Assembly (NCBI GenBank): GCA_011009095.1
Contig: VTPC01091298.1
Span: 72,917 to 136,916, forward strand
Length of the DNA stretch: 64,000 nucleotides
Source: Ignelater luminosus
Taxonomy: Eukaryota > Arthropoda > Insecta > Coleoptera > Elateridae
Direction: 5' to 3'
This document shows positions 20,745-33,002 of this stretch, piece by piece (the stretch's first letter is position 1; each line of letters starts with the position of its first letter). A model generated the notes under the pieces. The model was not told the DNA's origin and did no database searches. It worked only from the letters and a program-made list of their open reading frames with translations. The position numbers and the translations under genes are program-made.

Positions 20745-23700
20745 GAGGCACTGTATGTTAAAACAGAGTGCCAGTATTTCATATTCTGTCTCTCGTCGTA
20801 ATTCCTATAATTTTACGTAATATTTTATTTCGAGCGCCTGAATTTTATTCTTCATTGTTGTTGTCATAATCCATGTTTCACTACCATAAGTAAGCACTGG
20901 TCTGTTTATTGTGTTAAAAACATTCATTTTAGTTTTTCTGCTGATTTCTTTTTTGCTGATAAAAGTATTCTTTACTGTATGAAATAATTTTGCTGTTTTT
21001 TCTATTCTTTCATTAATATCATTTTCTTGGACTCCCTTATTTTCTATTGTCACTCTAAGGTACTTAAAGGTTTCTACTTGTTCTATCGTCTTTCCATTTA
21101 TCTGTATATTTGTCTGTTGTGGTTCTTTTGATATTACCATTATTGTTGTTTTTTCACTGTTTATTTTTATTCCAAACTTGGTTAGTACTTTATTCCGTGT
21201 TTCAAGATTCTTTTGCAAGTCCTTTTCATTTTTGGCAATAATTACCACATCATCTGCAAATGCACATTCTGATATTTCTGTAATCTGCATTTTTCTGTAC
21301 CCTATCTGGAGTCTTTTCAATTCCGGCATACATTCTCTCGTTATTTCATCCATGAATACTATAGACAGTGATGGACTCATTACTCCGCTTTGCCGTAATC
21401 CTCTTCTTATTTGAAACGATTTTGACTTCTTATTTCTGCTTATTACATAGCTTATTTTTACTTCATATAGACTGTTAATTGCGCGAATAAGTTGTTTATT
21501 TACGCCTAGTCTTTCTAAGCTTTCCCACACCATTTGTCTTTTTATCCTATCAAAGGCCTTTTCTAGATCAATAAATAGTAGGCCTTGTTACTACTCGAGA
21601 GCGTTTTTTGTATAATTTCTTTTAATGTAAATACATGATCTTGCACACTTCTTCCCTTTCTGAATCCGCTCTGTGCTTTTAGTAATGTTGGTTCTACTAC
21701 TTTTTTAGTCTATTTTCTAGTATTCTTTCGTAAGTCTTTACTGCTGTACTTAATAGGGTCATACCTCTATAATTACTGCAGTTCCGTGCATCTCCTTTCT
21801 TGAATATGGGTAAGTTACACCTGTTTGCCAATCTGTGAGTATTTTCTTCTTTTTCCGCGCCTTATTACATATATTTACAAGTAATTTGATACCTTCTATT
21901 CCCATATTTTTTAACATTTCTGCGGTAATGCCATCATGTCCCGGAGTTTTTCCATTTTTTGTTCTTTCTAATGCTTCAGTCACTTCTTTTATCGTTATTG
22001 CATCTGATATTTCTTCGTTATCATCTTTTTCTCTATTTAGCGTAGCCTCTATCTCCCGTTCATCTTCTTCAATAGCAATTCTTAGAAGTATTCTTCCCAT
22101 CTTTGCATGATTTCATTATCTTCTGTTAGCAATTGTCCTTCTTTATTAATTATTTTGCACTGCTGAGGTTGTGCTTATTGTTTTCAATATTTTATAAAAT
22201 AGTTTTTGTTTTTTTTTACTATTTGTTTCCATTTGTCTTCCAAAATCTTAACAACTTTCTTTCTTCGTTGCTCTCATCATAACTTTTACTGGTGTGCGTT
22301 GTTCTTTATATTCATTAGAATTATCTTCTGTTCTATTGCTTAGATATTTTTTCCAGTTTTTTTTTGTTTTACTTGTTCTTTTATTTCATTATTTCACCAA
22401 TTGGTTTGTTTTCTTCCCTTATGCACCTTTGTCACACCACATATTTCTTTGGCTACTTTCTTTAGTGTTTGTTTGAATCTATGCCACATCTGTTCCAAAT
22501 GTTCTGTTAATATTTCTATTACCGCCATCTCATTGTTAACTCTCAGACAATATTCTCTTGCTATTGCATTATTTTTCGGTTTATACGTTTTTATAATTTC
22601 ATGTTATCTTTCTTGTATCTTCTTCGGTGTTTTTTTCTTCCTTGGTTTTTGTTTTCTTAATTTTTGCTTCTAGTAGATAATGGTTGCTATTTATCTCAGG
22701 TCCTCGTCTTACTTTTACGTCTCGTATCACTCTTCTGTTACTTCTCTCTAGTAATATACAGGGTGATTGCGAAATAAAGGGTATCCCCTTAAAGGTGGAT
22801 AGCAGTGTGATAGTACATACATTTGCGATAAAAAACGGTAGGTAAAAATTGCATAGTTTCCGAGAAAAATGCGATTGAAATTTAATCGCTAGGCCAAGCC
22901 GGTCCTGCTCTCTACTTTTACTTAAGCAAAAATCGATAGGGGTTGACTGACTGTCCGTGTCATTGGCAGGTAGTTCTTGCTATTTATGTGAGGGGTATAA
23001 AAGTTTATCTGGTTTCTACAATGTCATAAATAACCAGTCGGAACTTTTACTTTTTAATTTGCAAACGGAAAAATATTAAAATTTTACTGTTAGTGATTTT
23101 TTTCTGTAAACTTTCGAAAAACCAAAAACTTCAATAAGCATTATGCTACATAAATAAAAATTGGTTGAATTTATTAAATTGAATTAAATACAGAGGTGAT
23201 AGCTAGTAGTACCTTCCATACGCACGTTTCATTCAAGTAGTATGTGTAATCCATTGCCATTTAAAATGTTTCCTATTCATGTGACTAAATAATAATAAGG
23301 GATTAAAATGTTGCTTGTGAGACTAGAGTCTATAACATAAATTATAACCTATTAAAAGGATACCCTTTATTTCGGAATCACCCTGTATAATCAATAATCT
23401 ATAGTATCTGTGGCTTTACCATTTTTTCCCTACCCTCGCATTGAAATCTCCTATAACAAAACTTTTTTCTTACTATTTTCTGTTGCAAGGTTACGTTCCT
23501 CCCAGAGTGTATCTTTCATTTCTGCAGTTTCATCTTCATTAGGTCGATAAACTGTTATCATCGTCATCTCATCACCTGTTTTGTCTTTTTAATTATACTG
23601 TTATTATTCTTTCTGTCTATCCTTACCAATTTTTTCTTTTTCTGTTCATTATACATCCCACTCCCGCTACCGCTCTTTTTTCTTTTGCCACTCCGCTAGT

Positions 23701-24612
23701 AGACTAGTAGATGTCCATCTTCTAATTTCATTTTTCTTATCCCTTTCTTCTTTGTTTCAGTTATTCTCCTCAGGTCTATGGTTAATTTAGTAAATTCATC
23801 GCTTAATTTCCACTCTTTTCCATTTAACCCTCAAATATTCCATGTTGCTTACTTCCAGATTTTTTTTTACATCTTTCCGTTTTCTATTTACATTTGTTTT
23901 TGGATTCTTTACCATTTTCATGTCTTTATTCTTTGCTGCTGTCGTCATCTTGTTATTCTCCTTTTCTATTATTATTAGTTTCTTGAGTCTTCATTTTCTT
24001 CCTTATCATCATATTTCTTTACTTTCATCAATTTTCCTTCTTCATCATCCCATATCCATTCTTGCCCATTCACTATTAATTTCTTATATCCTATTTTGAC
24101 GTTTTTTCCATTCTTTCTTTCTTCCATTGCCTGCTTTCTAATGTGTTCTTGTGTTTCTCTTTCCATTTTGGTTAAGTCGTTATTTATGTACATCTTTCCA
24201 TCTCTTAGGTTTTTCAATTTGTTTTTGTTCGTCATTATTGTAATTTTTTCTGGGAATGGTCCCGTTTTTTGTCCTATCCTTTGTGCCGACTTAATTCTTA
24301 TGTCTATTTCTAGTTGATCTTTTATAAAGTTTTCCGTGACTTCTCGTAATTCGTTTTTGTCATCTTTACTTATTTCTACTCCCGTCACAATGACGTTAAT
24401 TCGTTTTTTATATTTCTCGATTTGTTCCATCTTATCTTTCATAAATTTTATTTCTTTTTGTATTTTTTCGTTTGATTGTTTAATTTTTGCATTCTTCTGT
24501 TTTATCAGTTCATTCTCTTGTTTTAACCCCTTCATTTGATTTCTATAATCTTGTTATTTTCGTATTTCCTTTAGTCCTTGTAGTGCTCCTGTTATTAATT
24601 CCATTAATTAAT
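20745..24612 (-). mobile_element. LINE with ORF1, endonuclease and reverse transcriptase
   Basis: Reads on the - strand. ORF1 is 24535-23975 (186 codons): a charged coiled coil, then an RNA-binding region like L1-type ORF1 ('VIVTGVEISKDDKNELREVT'). The endonuclease follows with 'FVIGDFNARVG' near 23450, is cut by the transposon at 22759-23385, and resumes with 'RRVIRDVKVRRGPEINSNHY' near 22725. Reverse transcriptase begins at 22100 ('NGKTPGHDGITAEMLKN') and continues in 21533-20805 with the catalytic box 'CAFADDVVIIAKNEKDLQ' and the end motif 'RPVLTYGSETWIM'. Frameshifts separate these blocks. The C-terminus is typical of RTE-like or related endonuclease-reverse transcriptase LINEs; the clade is not certain. 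Confidence 0.85.
22759..23385. mobile_element. CAGGGTGATTC non-autonomous transposon, copy 2 (627 bp)
   Basis: Same ends and body as the element at 13725-14729 (CAGGGTGATTGCGAAATAAA start, TA on both sides), but lacking about 380 bp of the right half. It lies inside the endonuclease part of the LINE, so it is younger than the LINE. No coding frame. Confidence 0.9.
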
Positions 24613-24699
24613 TAATTTTTTCTGTTTTTTTAGTCTAAAGACTTATTCTTTAAAGTGGGTTTTTTATTTTCAAGATAATTTCAGAAGTCGTATAAAGGA

Positions 24700-26170
24700 A
24701 CATATTCTTTTTCCTAGCCATTTCCAATCAAGTCCAAATTTTTCCATATAACCAACTTCATATTCCGTTTCTTTGCCTTAATTGTCAGTAATTTTGGTGA
24801 TCTCTCCCGAATAACACTGTTGATAGTACTCAACATCAACATATTCGTTGATAATAAAATCTGGATTTTCTTCAGATTCTTCGTCTGTAAAATCTGCATT
24901 GTTATTAGATTCTGTATGTTCATGATCAAACTTCACCTGTTTTTGTTTTTGAATACATTTCTTGTTTCTTTCTTTTTGTTTTTTCTTTCGTATTTCTTGT
25001 AGCTGCATCTCTATATCAATTTCTTGCTTTTTAATATTTCTGCCGCTTCTTTGATGAAGCAATTGCTGGTAGTTTTTCTCGGTTTTTTCCCTTTACCACT
25101 TTTTTTTGGTTCTGGTCAAAATAATGAGTTTTTAAAGGGTGAGGAAATGATTGGAGTCTGGATTTCTTTATTTGATTGACTATTTTTGGGATTCATTTCA
25201 GTACTAGTCTCAAAGTGATTATTGCATTTTTCATTCACACTATTATCAGAATTTGACCATTTTTTGAATTTATCATCACGTTATATGTGCTTTGTTTAGT
25301 ACTACTGGCAATATTATTCTCCATTAATTGGTTGGAATTGGAAGGTACAGGTTGAAGGTTGTTTCTCTTTTCTGGTTGACCACTTTTAGAACTTAGTTCA
25401 TTGAGATCTATAACAGACTGAATTCCATTATCGTGGTTCTTATTCACACTAGAACTTAGTTCGTTGAGGCTTATAACACTCTGATTTCCATTATCATGAC
25501 TCTCATTTACATTATCGTAATTTTCTTGGATATTTGGATTTGTAATTGCATCATCTACATTTATAGCAGTCATATTAGTGTTACCAACATCAACATCTAC
25601 AACGTCTATCGTAAGAGGTAAATCTATATTTGTAACGTCAATTAAACCTGTTATATCAATTTCATCATCTGCTGTTACAGGATGATGTTCAGGTCGATCA
25701 TTGCGTACACTGTTTCTTAATGAATTTCAAAAATTAAAAAAACTGGTATCTTTGATGGGATTATTCCAAGTTTCTTTGATATTTATGAATAAGTCTGTTT
25801 TATCTGGAATCTTATTTTTAAATAAATCTAGAAAGTTGTAAGATTGGAAGGAGGGTTTATGTCTGATTCTTTTGTATTTTGGTTTAGTAATAATTTGAAC
25901 AATTTTTTAAATATTTGAGGATTTAACGAGACTAAACCAAAACATCTAAAACATTCTGAATTGTTGCTACATCTTTCATAGAACCTATTGCTGATTTTAA
26001 AATGATTGCAAACTAATCTTGGTTTAATCTGTTGCCACTATTTTCCATTCTCCAATTGGAAATCTCATTTTTCCATTCCGCTTTAAGTGGATGGAAAACA
26101 AATGGTGGGTTGCATTTGGGAAGAGAGATATAACAGTTATTTCAGCTTCTGAACAAAATTTGCTTAAAAG
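24700..26170 (-). pseudogene. pogo/Jerky-like transposase, C-terminal part
   Basis: On - from 26170 the text 'AEITVISLFPNATHHLF' and 'KAEWKNEISNWRMEN' matches the region after the second catalytic Asp of Jerky/pogo transposases (usual form 'LPPNTTHLLQPLD...'). A long acidic Asn/Ser-rich tail follows, with an internal short duplication ('SVISLNELSS' and 'SVIDLNELSS', 25573-25235). The end has 'YYQQCYSGEITKI' and 'VGYMEKFGLDWKW' (24830-24715), as in related elements. It is frameshifted and dead. The matching N-terminal part lies at 30075-30450 beyond a LINE. Confidence 0.62.
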
Positions 26171-26179
26171 CAGCGATTT

Positions 26180-29100
26180 TATTTAGCACATGCACAGAGT
26201 GTAGTTGTGTGCAGCAATAGCTCCGCTGTTGTGTAAAACTTTTTAGTGAATAAGAAAGATATCTATATTATAGTGTAAGATAGTGTGGCCGCTAGATACA
26301 AAAATGCTAACACGTGTGGAAAAGGAAGAAATCCAAGATATAATTAATAACACAATTAAAAGTTTTCTATGCAACGACATCTTTAAGGACACCGTTGCAA
26401 AGTCTGTGCATGAAGCGGTTGACACAGCCATGGAGGATTTATTTAAAACTCAAAATGCAAAGATTATAAAATTAGAAGAAGAACTAAGAAAAATAACCCA
26501 AGAAAATACAAAATTAAATAAAAAAACTTGACGATTACGAGCAGTACTCTAGACGTAATTGTCTACGAATATTTGGTCTCACCGAAATGCAGGGAGAATC
26601 AACAGATACATTAGTATTAAATTTAATTAATAACAACCTAAAAATAAATATGGATTTATCAGCGATTGATAGGTCACATCGAACAGGTCGTATACAATCT
26701 TTTGTTGCAGGTGGAAATGCAAATATAAATAAACCCAGGCCTATAATAGTAAAGTTTACCAGTTATCGCAATATACAGATGATCATAAACAGTAAAAGTA
26801 AATTGAAGGGATCCGGAATAATTATCCAAGAGGATCTAACTAGGGCTCGTCTTTCAGTACTGTATGAAGCTAGATCAATGTTTGATAAAAAGTCAGTATG
26901 GGTCAGGGATGGGTCCATCTTTATAAAGAAAGATAACAACGTCTCCAAAGCGACCACACTTGACGATCTGCATAAAATATAATATTTGCGTTTGTTAAAT
27001 AACAGTTGAAGAATACTTTTCCACGAAGAACACTCTTTTTCTTTTTCATCGTTTGTATTTAATTACACGTTCATAACCCATAATATATACATAAAATTTT
27101 TATTTTCTTATTAGTTTTTGTTTTTTTTAATTACTTGCTTGTTTTAATCGTCTCATCATTTATCTGTTTTAGGTAGATAGATATATCATGAAATTCGGAC
27201 ATTTAAATGTAAGGTCTATTGTTAATGGTTTCAATTCTTTAGTAAATTTAATTAATTACAATAATTTCCATGTTTTTGCGGTAAGTGAAAGCTGGCTGTC
27301 GGAGGATGTGGTTGAAGGAGCAGTTTTCATACCTGGTTACCAGTTTTTTAGAAAGAACAGGGGCAGCAGAGGGGGTGGGGTAGGCATAAATGTGAGAGCT
27401 GACCTAAACTGTGAAGAAATTTCTCTCGATTTTTTAGTTGACAATGATATTGAATACTTATTTGTTAAGATCAAATTGAACGCAAAAGCTATTGCTATTG
27501 GGGTACTTTACAGACCACCCGGTAACCGCATAAATAACTTTGTAAATAATTTGGACGAGATGTTGTCTATTATTATACCCACAGTTGATGACTTTATTTG
27601 TTTCGGCGATTTTAATGTAAATTTCTTTAATGTCGATAATCCAGTAAATACATGCTTTTGACTCATACGATCTAACACAAATACTAAATGAACCTACTCG
27701 AATAACAAATACGTCCAGCACCCTTATAGACCCTATTTTGGTTAGCGGTAATTTAGTTATTAGTAATTCAGGTGCAATCGAAACTAATGAAATTTCTGAT
27801 CGTAGAGCAGTTTTCTGTAATTTGACAAAAGAGACAAACAAATTTAAACCTAAAATTGTAAAATTTAGATGTTTTCGTAGCTTTAATTACAATCTATTTT
27901 TATCAGATCTACAGTCTCTGCCATGGCATCAAATGATTCGCGAGAATGATATTGATAATAAAATCTCCATTTTCATGGCCTTTATCTTAGCTGTTTTTGA
28001 TAAACATGCACCTGTTAAGGAGGCACGGGTCACTAAACCTAGGGCCCCTTGGCTAACAGATAATTTAAAGGCAATCATGAAGGAGCGTGACAGCGCATTG
28101 AGGAAATATAAGCGTACTAGGCTCCCTTCGGACTGGAATCGGTACAAAGAACTTCGGAATTTTACGGTATCATCCATTCGTCGTGAAAAAAGGGCTTATC
28201 TTAATTCACTCGCAACGGAAAATAATTCGCGTAAGATGTGGTCTGCCTTATCTGATTTAAATATTCGTTTTTCACAGCAACGTACAGTGCCAAGTAACTT
28301 AGCTGACCTTAACTCGATCGGAAATTATTTTAGCTCTTTTGTTCAATCTTCAACTTCCAACTGCGATACACAAATACAGTATTATCAAAATATTCGGCAC
28401 TTCAGCAACCAAACTTTTGATTTCTCTCTTACCTCAATAGAAGAGGTGCATGAAACTTTGTTTAGTCTTAAATCTAACGCTCTTGGTTCAGATAACATTA
28501 CGCTCATAATGCTAAAATATTGTAGTCCTTTTATCGATAAATATATTACTCACATCATTAATTGTTGCATTGAGTTCTGTTACTTTCCGTCGGCGTGGAA
28601 GGAGGCCATTGGTCTTCCACTACCTAAAGTTTCTAATCCAAGTAGTTACTCTGACTTAAGAATGATTAGCATTTTACCGTGTATCTCTAAAATTTTTGAA
28701 AAGATACTATATAAACAAATATATGCCTTTTCTAACAACAACAATATACTATCCGTATGTCAATCCGGTTTTAGGAAGGATCTTAGTACTGCTAGTTCTC
28801 TCGCCACTGTCACGGATGATATTATAAGCGCAACTGATAGGCACATGATAACCGTTCTCGTACTGCTCGATTTCTCTAAGCTTTTGATACAATAAGTCAT
28901 AATCTTCTGTGTGCAAAACTTCAGTACTACGGGTTCGTCAATAATGCAGTCAACTTAATAAAGTCCTATCTATCCGACAGGAGTCTGATAATAAAAATTA
29001 ACGAGCAACTGTCACAATCATATTCATTAACTTCCGGTGTTCCTCAAGGGTCTATTCTAGGGCCTCTGTTATTTATTATATATACCTCTAATATTTTAAA

Positions 29101-30020
29101 TTCCTTGAAGCATTGTAATGTTCAGGCGTATGCTGATGACACGCAAATATATAAATCATTTAACTTTTCTGATAGAACTCAAGTTTATAAAGACATCAAC
29201 AGTGATCTTACTCTTATTAAACACATTTCAATGCAACACAACCTAAAACTTAACACGAGTAAATCAAAACTATTAGTGTTTGGTAACAACAAAAATATTA
29301 CAGCAAGAAATCTCGGTATTATATTAGACACTAAACTACGTTTTAGGCTACACGTTACAAAACTATTGCAAAAAATCTATTCCTCGTTAAAATTACTATA
29401 CGCAAATCGTGATATTTTAAACTCTGCTCAAAAGAAAATGCTTACAGAATCTTTAGTCTTATCGCACTTTAATTACTGCAGTTTTATTTATGGTCCTTGC
29501 TTAGAAATGTATGAAAAAATCGCATACAGAAGGTTCAAAACTGGTGCTGTCGATTCATCTGCAATCTACGGAAATATGATCATGTATCTAATAGCATTAG
29601 CGAGCTCAAATGGCTGAAACTGGAAAATCGTTGGAAATACTAGTTGGGTTCGTATACACATGCTCTATTAACTTCCATGCAGCCAATTTCACTTTTCTCT
29701 TCTATAGCCAAGGTAAGAAAATGTTTGCAACGTATTCGTAAAACGCTTTGTTGGTCATCCAGTCATTATTTAAGTGACCAATTGTCCACGTGGGATCTAC
29801 ACGATAACAAGGGTCTACAGGATGTTTAGGTAACCTTTTCTAATTGAACATTATTATACATGGGAGAAACTGTCCTTTCGCGCTGCACATTACAAGTGTA
29901 GTAAATTGTATACAGTCTTTTCTCCTTTTCTTACTAACACTTTTTCCTCCTTTGGGCTAAGAAAAGATGCTGTTTTGCTGCAATTAAAAACTCTCCTAGG
30001 ATCACTAGTTATTTCTAAGT
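26180..30020 (+). mobile_element. Jockey/CR1-group LINE, nearly full length
   Basis: The order is ORF1, endonuclease, reverse transcriptase on +. ORF1 (26283-26982) has a coiled coil and an RNA-binding part, shifted once near 26528. The endonuclease (27188-27661) starts 'MKFGHLNVRSIVNGF' and has 'VSESWLSEDVV' and 'FICFGDFNVNFF'. Reverse transcriptase runs from 27738 to about 29620: 'LPLPKVSNPSSYSDLRMISI', 'SGVPQGSILGPLLFIIY' near 29035, and the catalytic box 'VQAYADDTQIYKSF' near 29125. A frameshift or stop lies at 28895 and others at the 3' end. It sits between the two parts of a - strand pogo element, which it probably split. Confidence 0.88.
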
Positions 30021-30074
30021 AGTTATTTTTTTCCAGGTAGTTGTTCATTTAACTAAACCATTGACGTGTTTTCC

Positions 30075-30450
30075 TTTAGTCGCATTAGCTCAAGCACTGA
30101 ACAAGCTCTGAAAAAGTCTTACACTTAAATCCGGGTGACGTTTTAGAAAAGATTCATACCAGTGACGACCAGGTCTACCGTCGGTAAAATTGTTTGGTCT
30201 TTTTAAGTTTCTAACATTTGAACAATGTCCAACAGTTGTTCTTTATTTGGGGTAAATCCACAACTTCCATAATAAAATATCCATTCTACTAATTTTCTTT
30301 CTTCTTCAAACGATAGTTCTGTATCTGGACCTATGTTTTGTAATTAACGCGATTTTCCCTGAACCTTATCCATTAATGTTGCAGCCTTGTATACTTTACT
30401 TGCTCTTGCAAAAGACATGCCTTCCTGCCTTCTTTTTTACTGGAAAAATC
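30075..30450 (-). pseudogene. pogo/Jerky-like transposase, N-terminal part
   Basis: On - from about 30435: 'MSFARASKVYKAATLMDKVQ' is the helix-turn-helix of pogo/Jerky proteins. Then 'FEEERKLVEWIFYYGSCGF' and 'DGRPGRHWYESFLKRHPDLS' give the CENP-B-type DNA-binding domain. Frames shift in between. Same strand and family as 24700-26170, with the catalytic middle lost. Confidence 0.68.
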
Positions 30451-30459
30451 ACATGTACC

Positions 30460-31335
30460 AGTTATAAACACAGCTATTTACTTGTTTTCCGCATCTAGAT
30501 TCAGAAGAGTGTAACTGGTAAAGCATTTGAAAAGTGTAGTATCGATAATTGAATCGCTGTTGAATCGTTCTTTCTTATTATTAAGTAAAGACTTTAATAT
30601 TCTGAATCGTGTGGGCAGAGAAAGTTAAAAGCAAAATACTTTCTTGTCCTAGTTATCGTCATTTGCGCCGATAACTGGGTCGAGATATCAATATAGGTGT
30701 ACCAATTCTCGACACCTTAAGATTAATAACAAAATACTGATTATTTATATCTTTTACAATTAAACTTACATCATTTTCATGCAAGCAAAATTATTTTCGT
30801 AAAGAATTAAGTTCTAAAATCTTTGGAAGCTCATGCCTTTTAGTTATCTTTTTTCCCAACATCCACCACAAGCAATTCTAACAATTGAACTGGTGTACTG
30901 CACAAGCGCGAAATTTTTATCAACTTAGAAATTTCAAAGACTTAATGCAAAAACATGTAATTTTGATAATAATCTAAAATTATTAATATAAACCCTCCTG
31001 TAATAATGCTGTCGATAGTTAAGACACTGCCGAAAACTGGTACGTTTACCTTACATACTTAATTAGAGACCGCTTAAGATAGTTTTTGCTTTATCTAGGT
31101 TCCTATTATACGCATCATATTTGAGTATCAAGTTTTTTCCCTATTTCAAATTAAGCATAAGCCACTCTAACGTGAAATGGCAATAAGAATTAGGTTTCTT
31201 GCAAATATCTTCCTGTAAGCCTGTAAAGTTGTTCGAGCAGGCTCGGCACTTTTCTTGAGATACTCTGGATTTTATTAGAGCCGATTGATCTTAAAGAACT
31301 TTTTCAAAAATATGACTGAGTTGTTTTTTTTGGGG
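30460..31335. other. No recognised feature
   Basis: AT-rich, many stops in all frames, nothing recognised. Confidence 0.35.
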
Positions 31336-31339
31336 CGTC

Positions 31340-31760
31340 TTATCCTTTAAGGACGTTGGCGATCATCAGGATCCATTTAACTCTGTCCGCCGCAGCTCTA
31401 AAAAGTTGTTATTAATGTTTTACCACTCCACAGCCTTAAATTCTTCAGCAACGATGTTCAGCGCCTTCCAGGTGCTCTTCTTCCTTCAGTTGTTCCCTCT
31501 ATAATCAGCTGCGCCAGTTCATGTTTTTCATTTTAAAGTGTATGTCCGAAGTAGCTCATTTTTCTTTTTTTTTTTCACTGTGTCAATTACTTGTGTGTCT
31601 TTTTTCGTTCTTCTAAGTACTTCATTCATCTGTCACATGTTGTATCCATGACACTTTTTCCATTTTCCTGTAACACCACATTTCAAAGCTAGTAAGTCTC
31701 TTTTCCGTTGTTGCTGTAAATAGTCCATGGTTCGACTTTATCGAGCAGCACTGAGAAAAC
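31340..31760 (-). pseudogene. LINE reverse transcriptase C-terminal scrap
   Basis: On - from about 31745: 'FEMWCYRKMEKVSWIQHVTD' and then 'LKNEKHELAQLIIEGTTEGR' with an arginine-rich follow-on and a last piece near 31400. This is the usual C-terminal end of insect endonuclease-reverse transcriptase LINEs ('MWcyRRmlkISW...'). 5'-truncated and frameshifted. Confidence 0.6.
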
Positions 31761-32029
31761 CTAGCACCTTAACACTCTCGTCCTGATTTTAGCTTGCTGT
31801 TGCACAGCATTTTCTTGATCTTGTTAAAGGCGTTTCTGGTATTTAAACTTTAAGGTAGGATCTGTATCATGTAGTTCTTGTATTTAGTTTGTACCACTGT
31901 TCAAAATGCGTTTTAAAACAACCTTGAAGACCACGCATTAATTTGTATGTGGTCTTTTGCCCCTTGGAAAATTCTCTGGGTCAAGTGCAAATCTGTAAGT
32001 ATTCCTAATTTAAAAACATTTGCAGTATT

Positions 32030-33002
32030 GAAAATGGTGTGCAAGTCTGAGAGAAAGAGTCAGCATGCCAAAGGCTACTCCACGAAGCAGTTAGCGCAGG
32101 CTTTAAAGGAACTTAAAGCCGGGTCCATTAAATTGCATCGAGCATCAAACAAGTATAAAATCGTCAAAACAACACTCCATAATCATTTAGCAGGAAAACG
32201 TGGCCAAAAAGGCACATCAGTGAGAAGAACACATGTGCTTTCCAATGAAGTAGAGTTAAAGTTGGCAACAGGGTTGAAAATACTTTAGAAATGGGGATTT
32301 GGATTGTCTCGCAGTGAACTGTTGCAGCTTATCTCAGAATATGTCACCGTAAATAGATTAGAAACACCATTGAAAAACAATTCGCCATAAGAGGACTGGT
32401 TCATTAACTTCAAAAAGCGTCACCATTTATCCATAAAAAAATCCCAAACCCTTGAATTTGCTAGAAAGAAAATGACCGGCCCGTTCGCAATAAGCAACTA
32501 CACTTCAAGTTACTTGAAACGACGTTGGATGATCTGCAATTACACGACAAGCCATATCATATTTGAAACATAGATGAGACTAGTTTGTGTTTAGATCCAT
32601 CGAAAACGAAAGTTATTGGAGAAAGAAACAAGCCATGTGCGAGAATAACATCAGGTCCAGACAAAGAAAATGTGACCATACTCTTAGTGGTTAATGCCGC
32701 AGGAAACAAAGCACCACCTTTGGTGATTTTTAAGGGAAAATTTATATGGATGGTTGGCTGATGAAAGTAAGGATGGTCCTGAAAACAAGTTGGTATATGT
32801 TGCCAGCAAAAAGGGTTGGATGGAAATCCTCATATTCCACAATTATTTTGAAAAATCCCTTTTGCCCGCTATTGGTAATTTATGATGGTCACAGTATCTA
32901 TGTAGATTACAAAGTTATAGCATTAGCTAAAGAAAACAATGTAACTATCCACAAGCGTCTTCCTAACACTTCACACTTACTGCAGCCATTGGATTTGGCA
33001 AG
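32030..33002 (+). pseudogene. pogo-like transposase, truncated by a LINE
   Basis: On +: N-terminal helix-turn-helix 'STKQLAQALKELKAGSIKLH' with 'ASNKYKIVKTTLHNHLAGK' (32078-32195). The DDE part has the first Asp in 'NIDETSLCLDPSKTKVIGER' (about 32565-32625), then 'CARITSGPDKENVTILLVV', the second Asp in 'LLVIYDGHSIYVDYKVI' (about 32870-32915) and 'PNTSHLLQPLDLA' ending at 33000. Frameshifts near 32290 and 32750 break it. The third catalytic region is absent because LINE sequence begins at 33003. Confidence 0.82.

Noticed and set aside
22294..24539. Many hydrophobic + strand frames over 22294-24539
   Set aside because: Antisense shadows of the lysine- and glutamate-rich LINE ORF1 and endonuclease.
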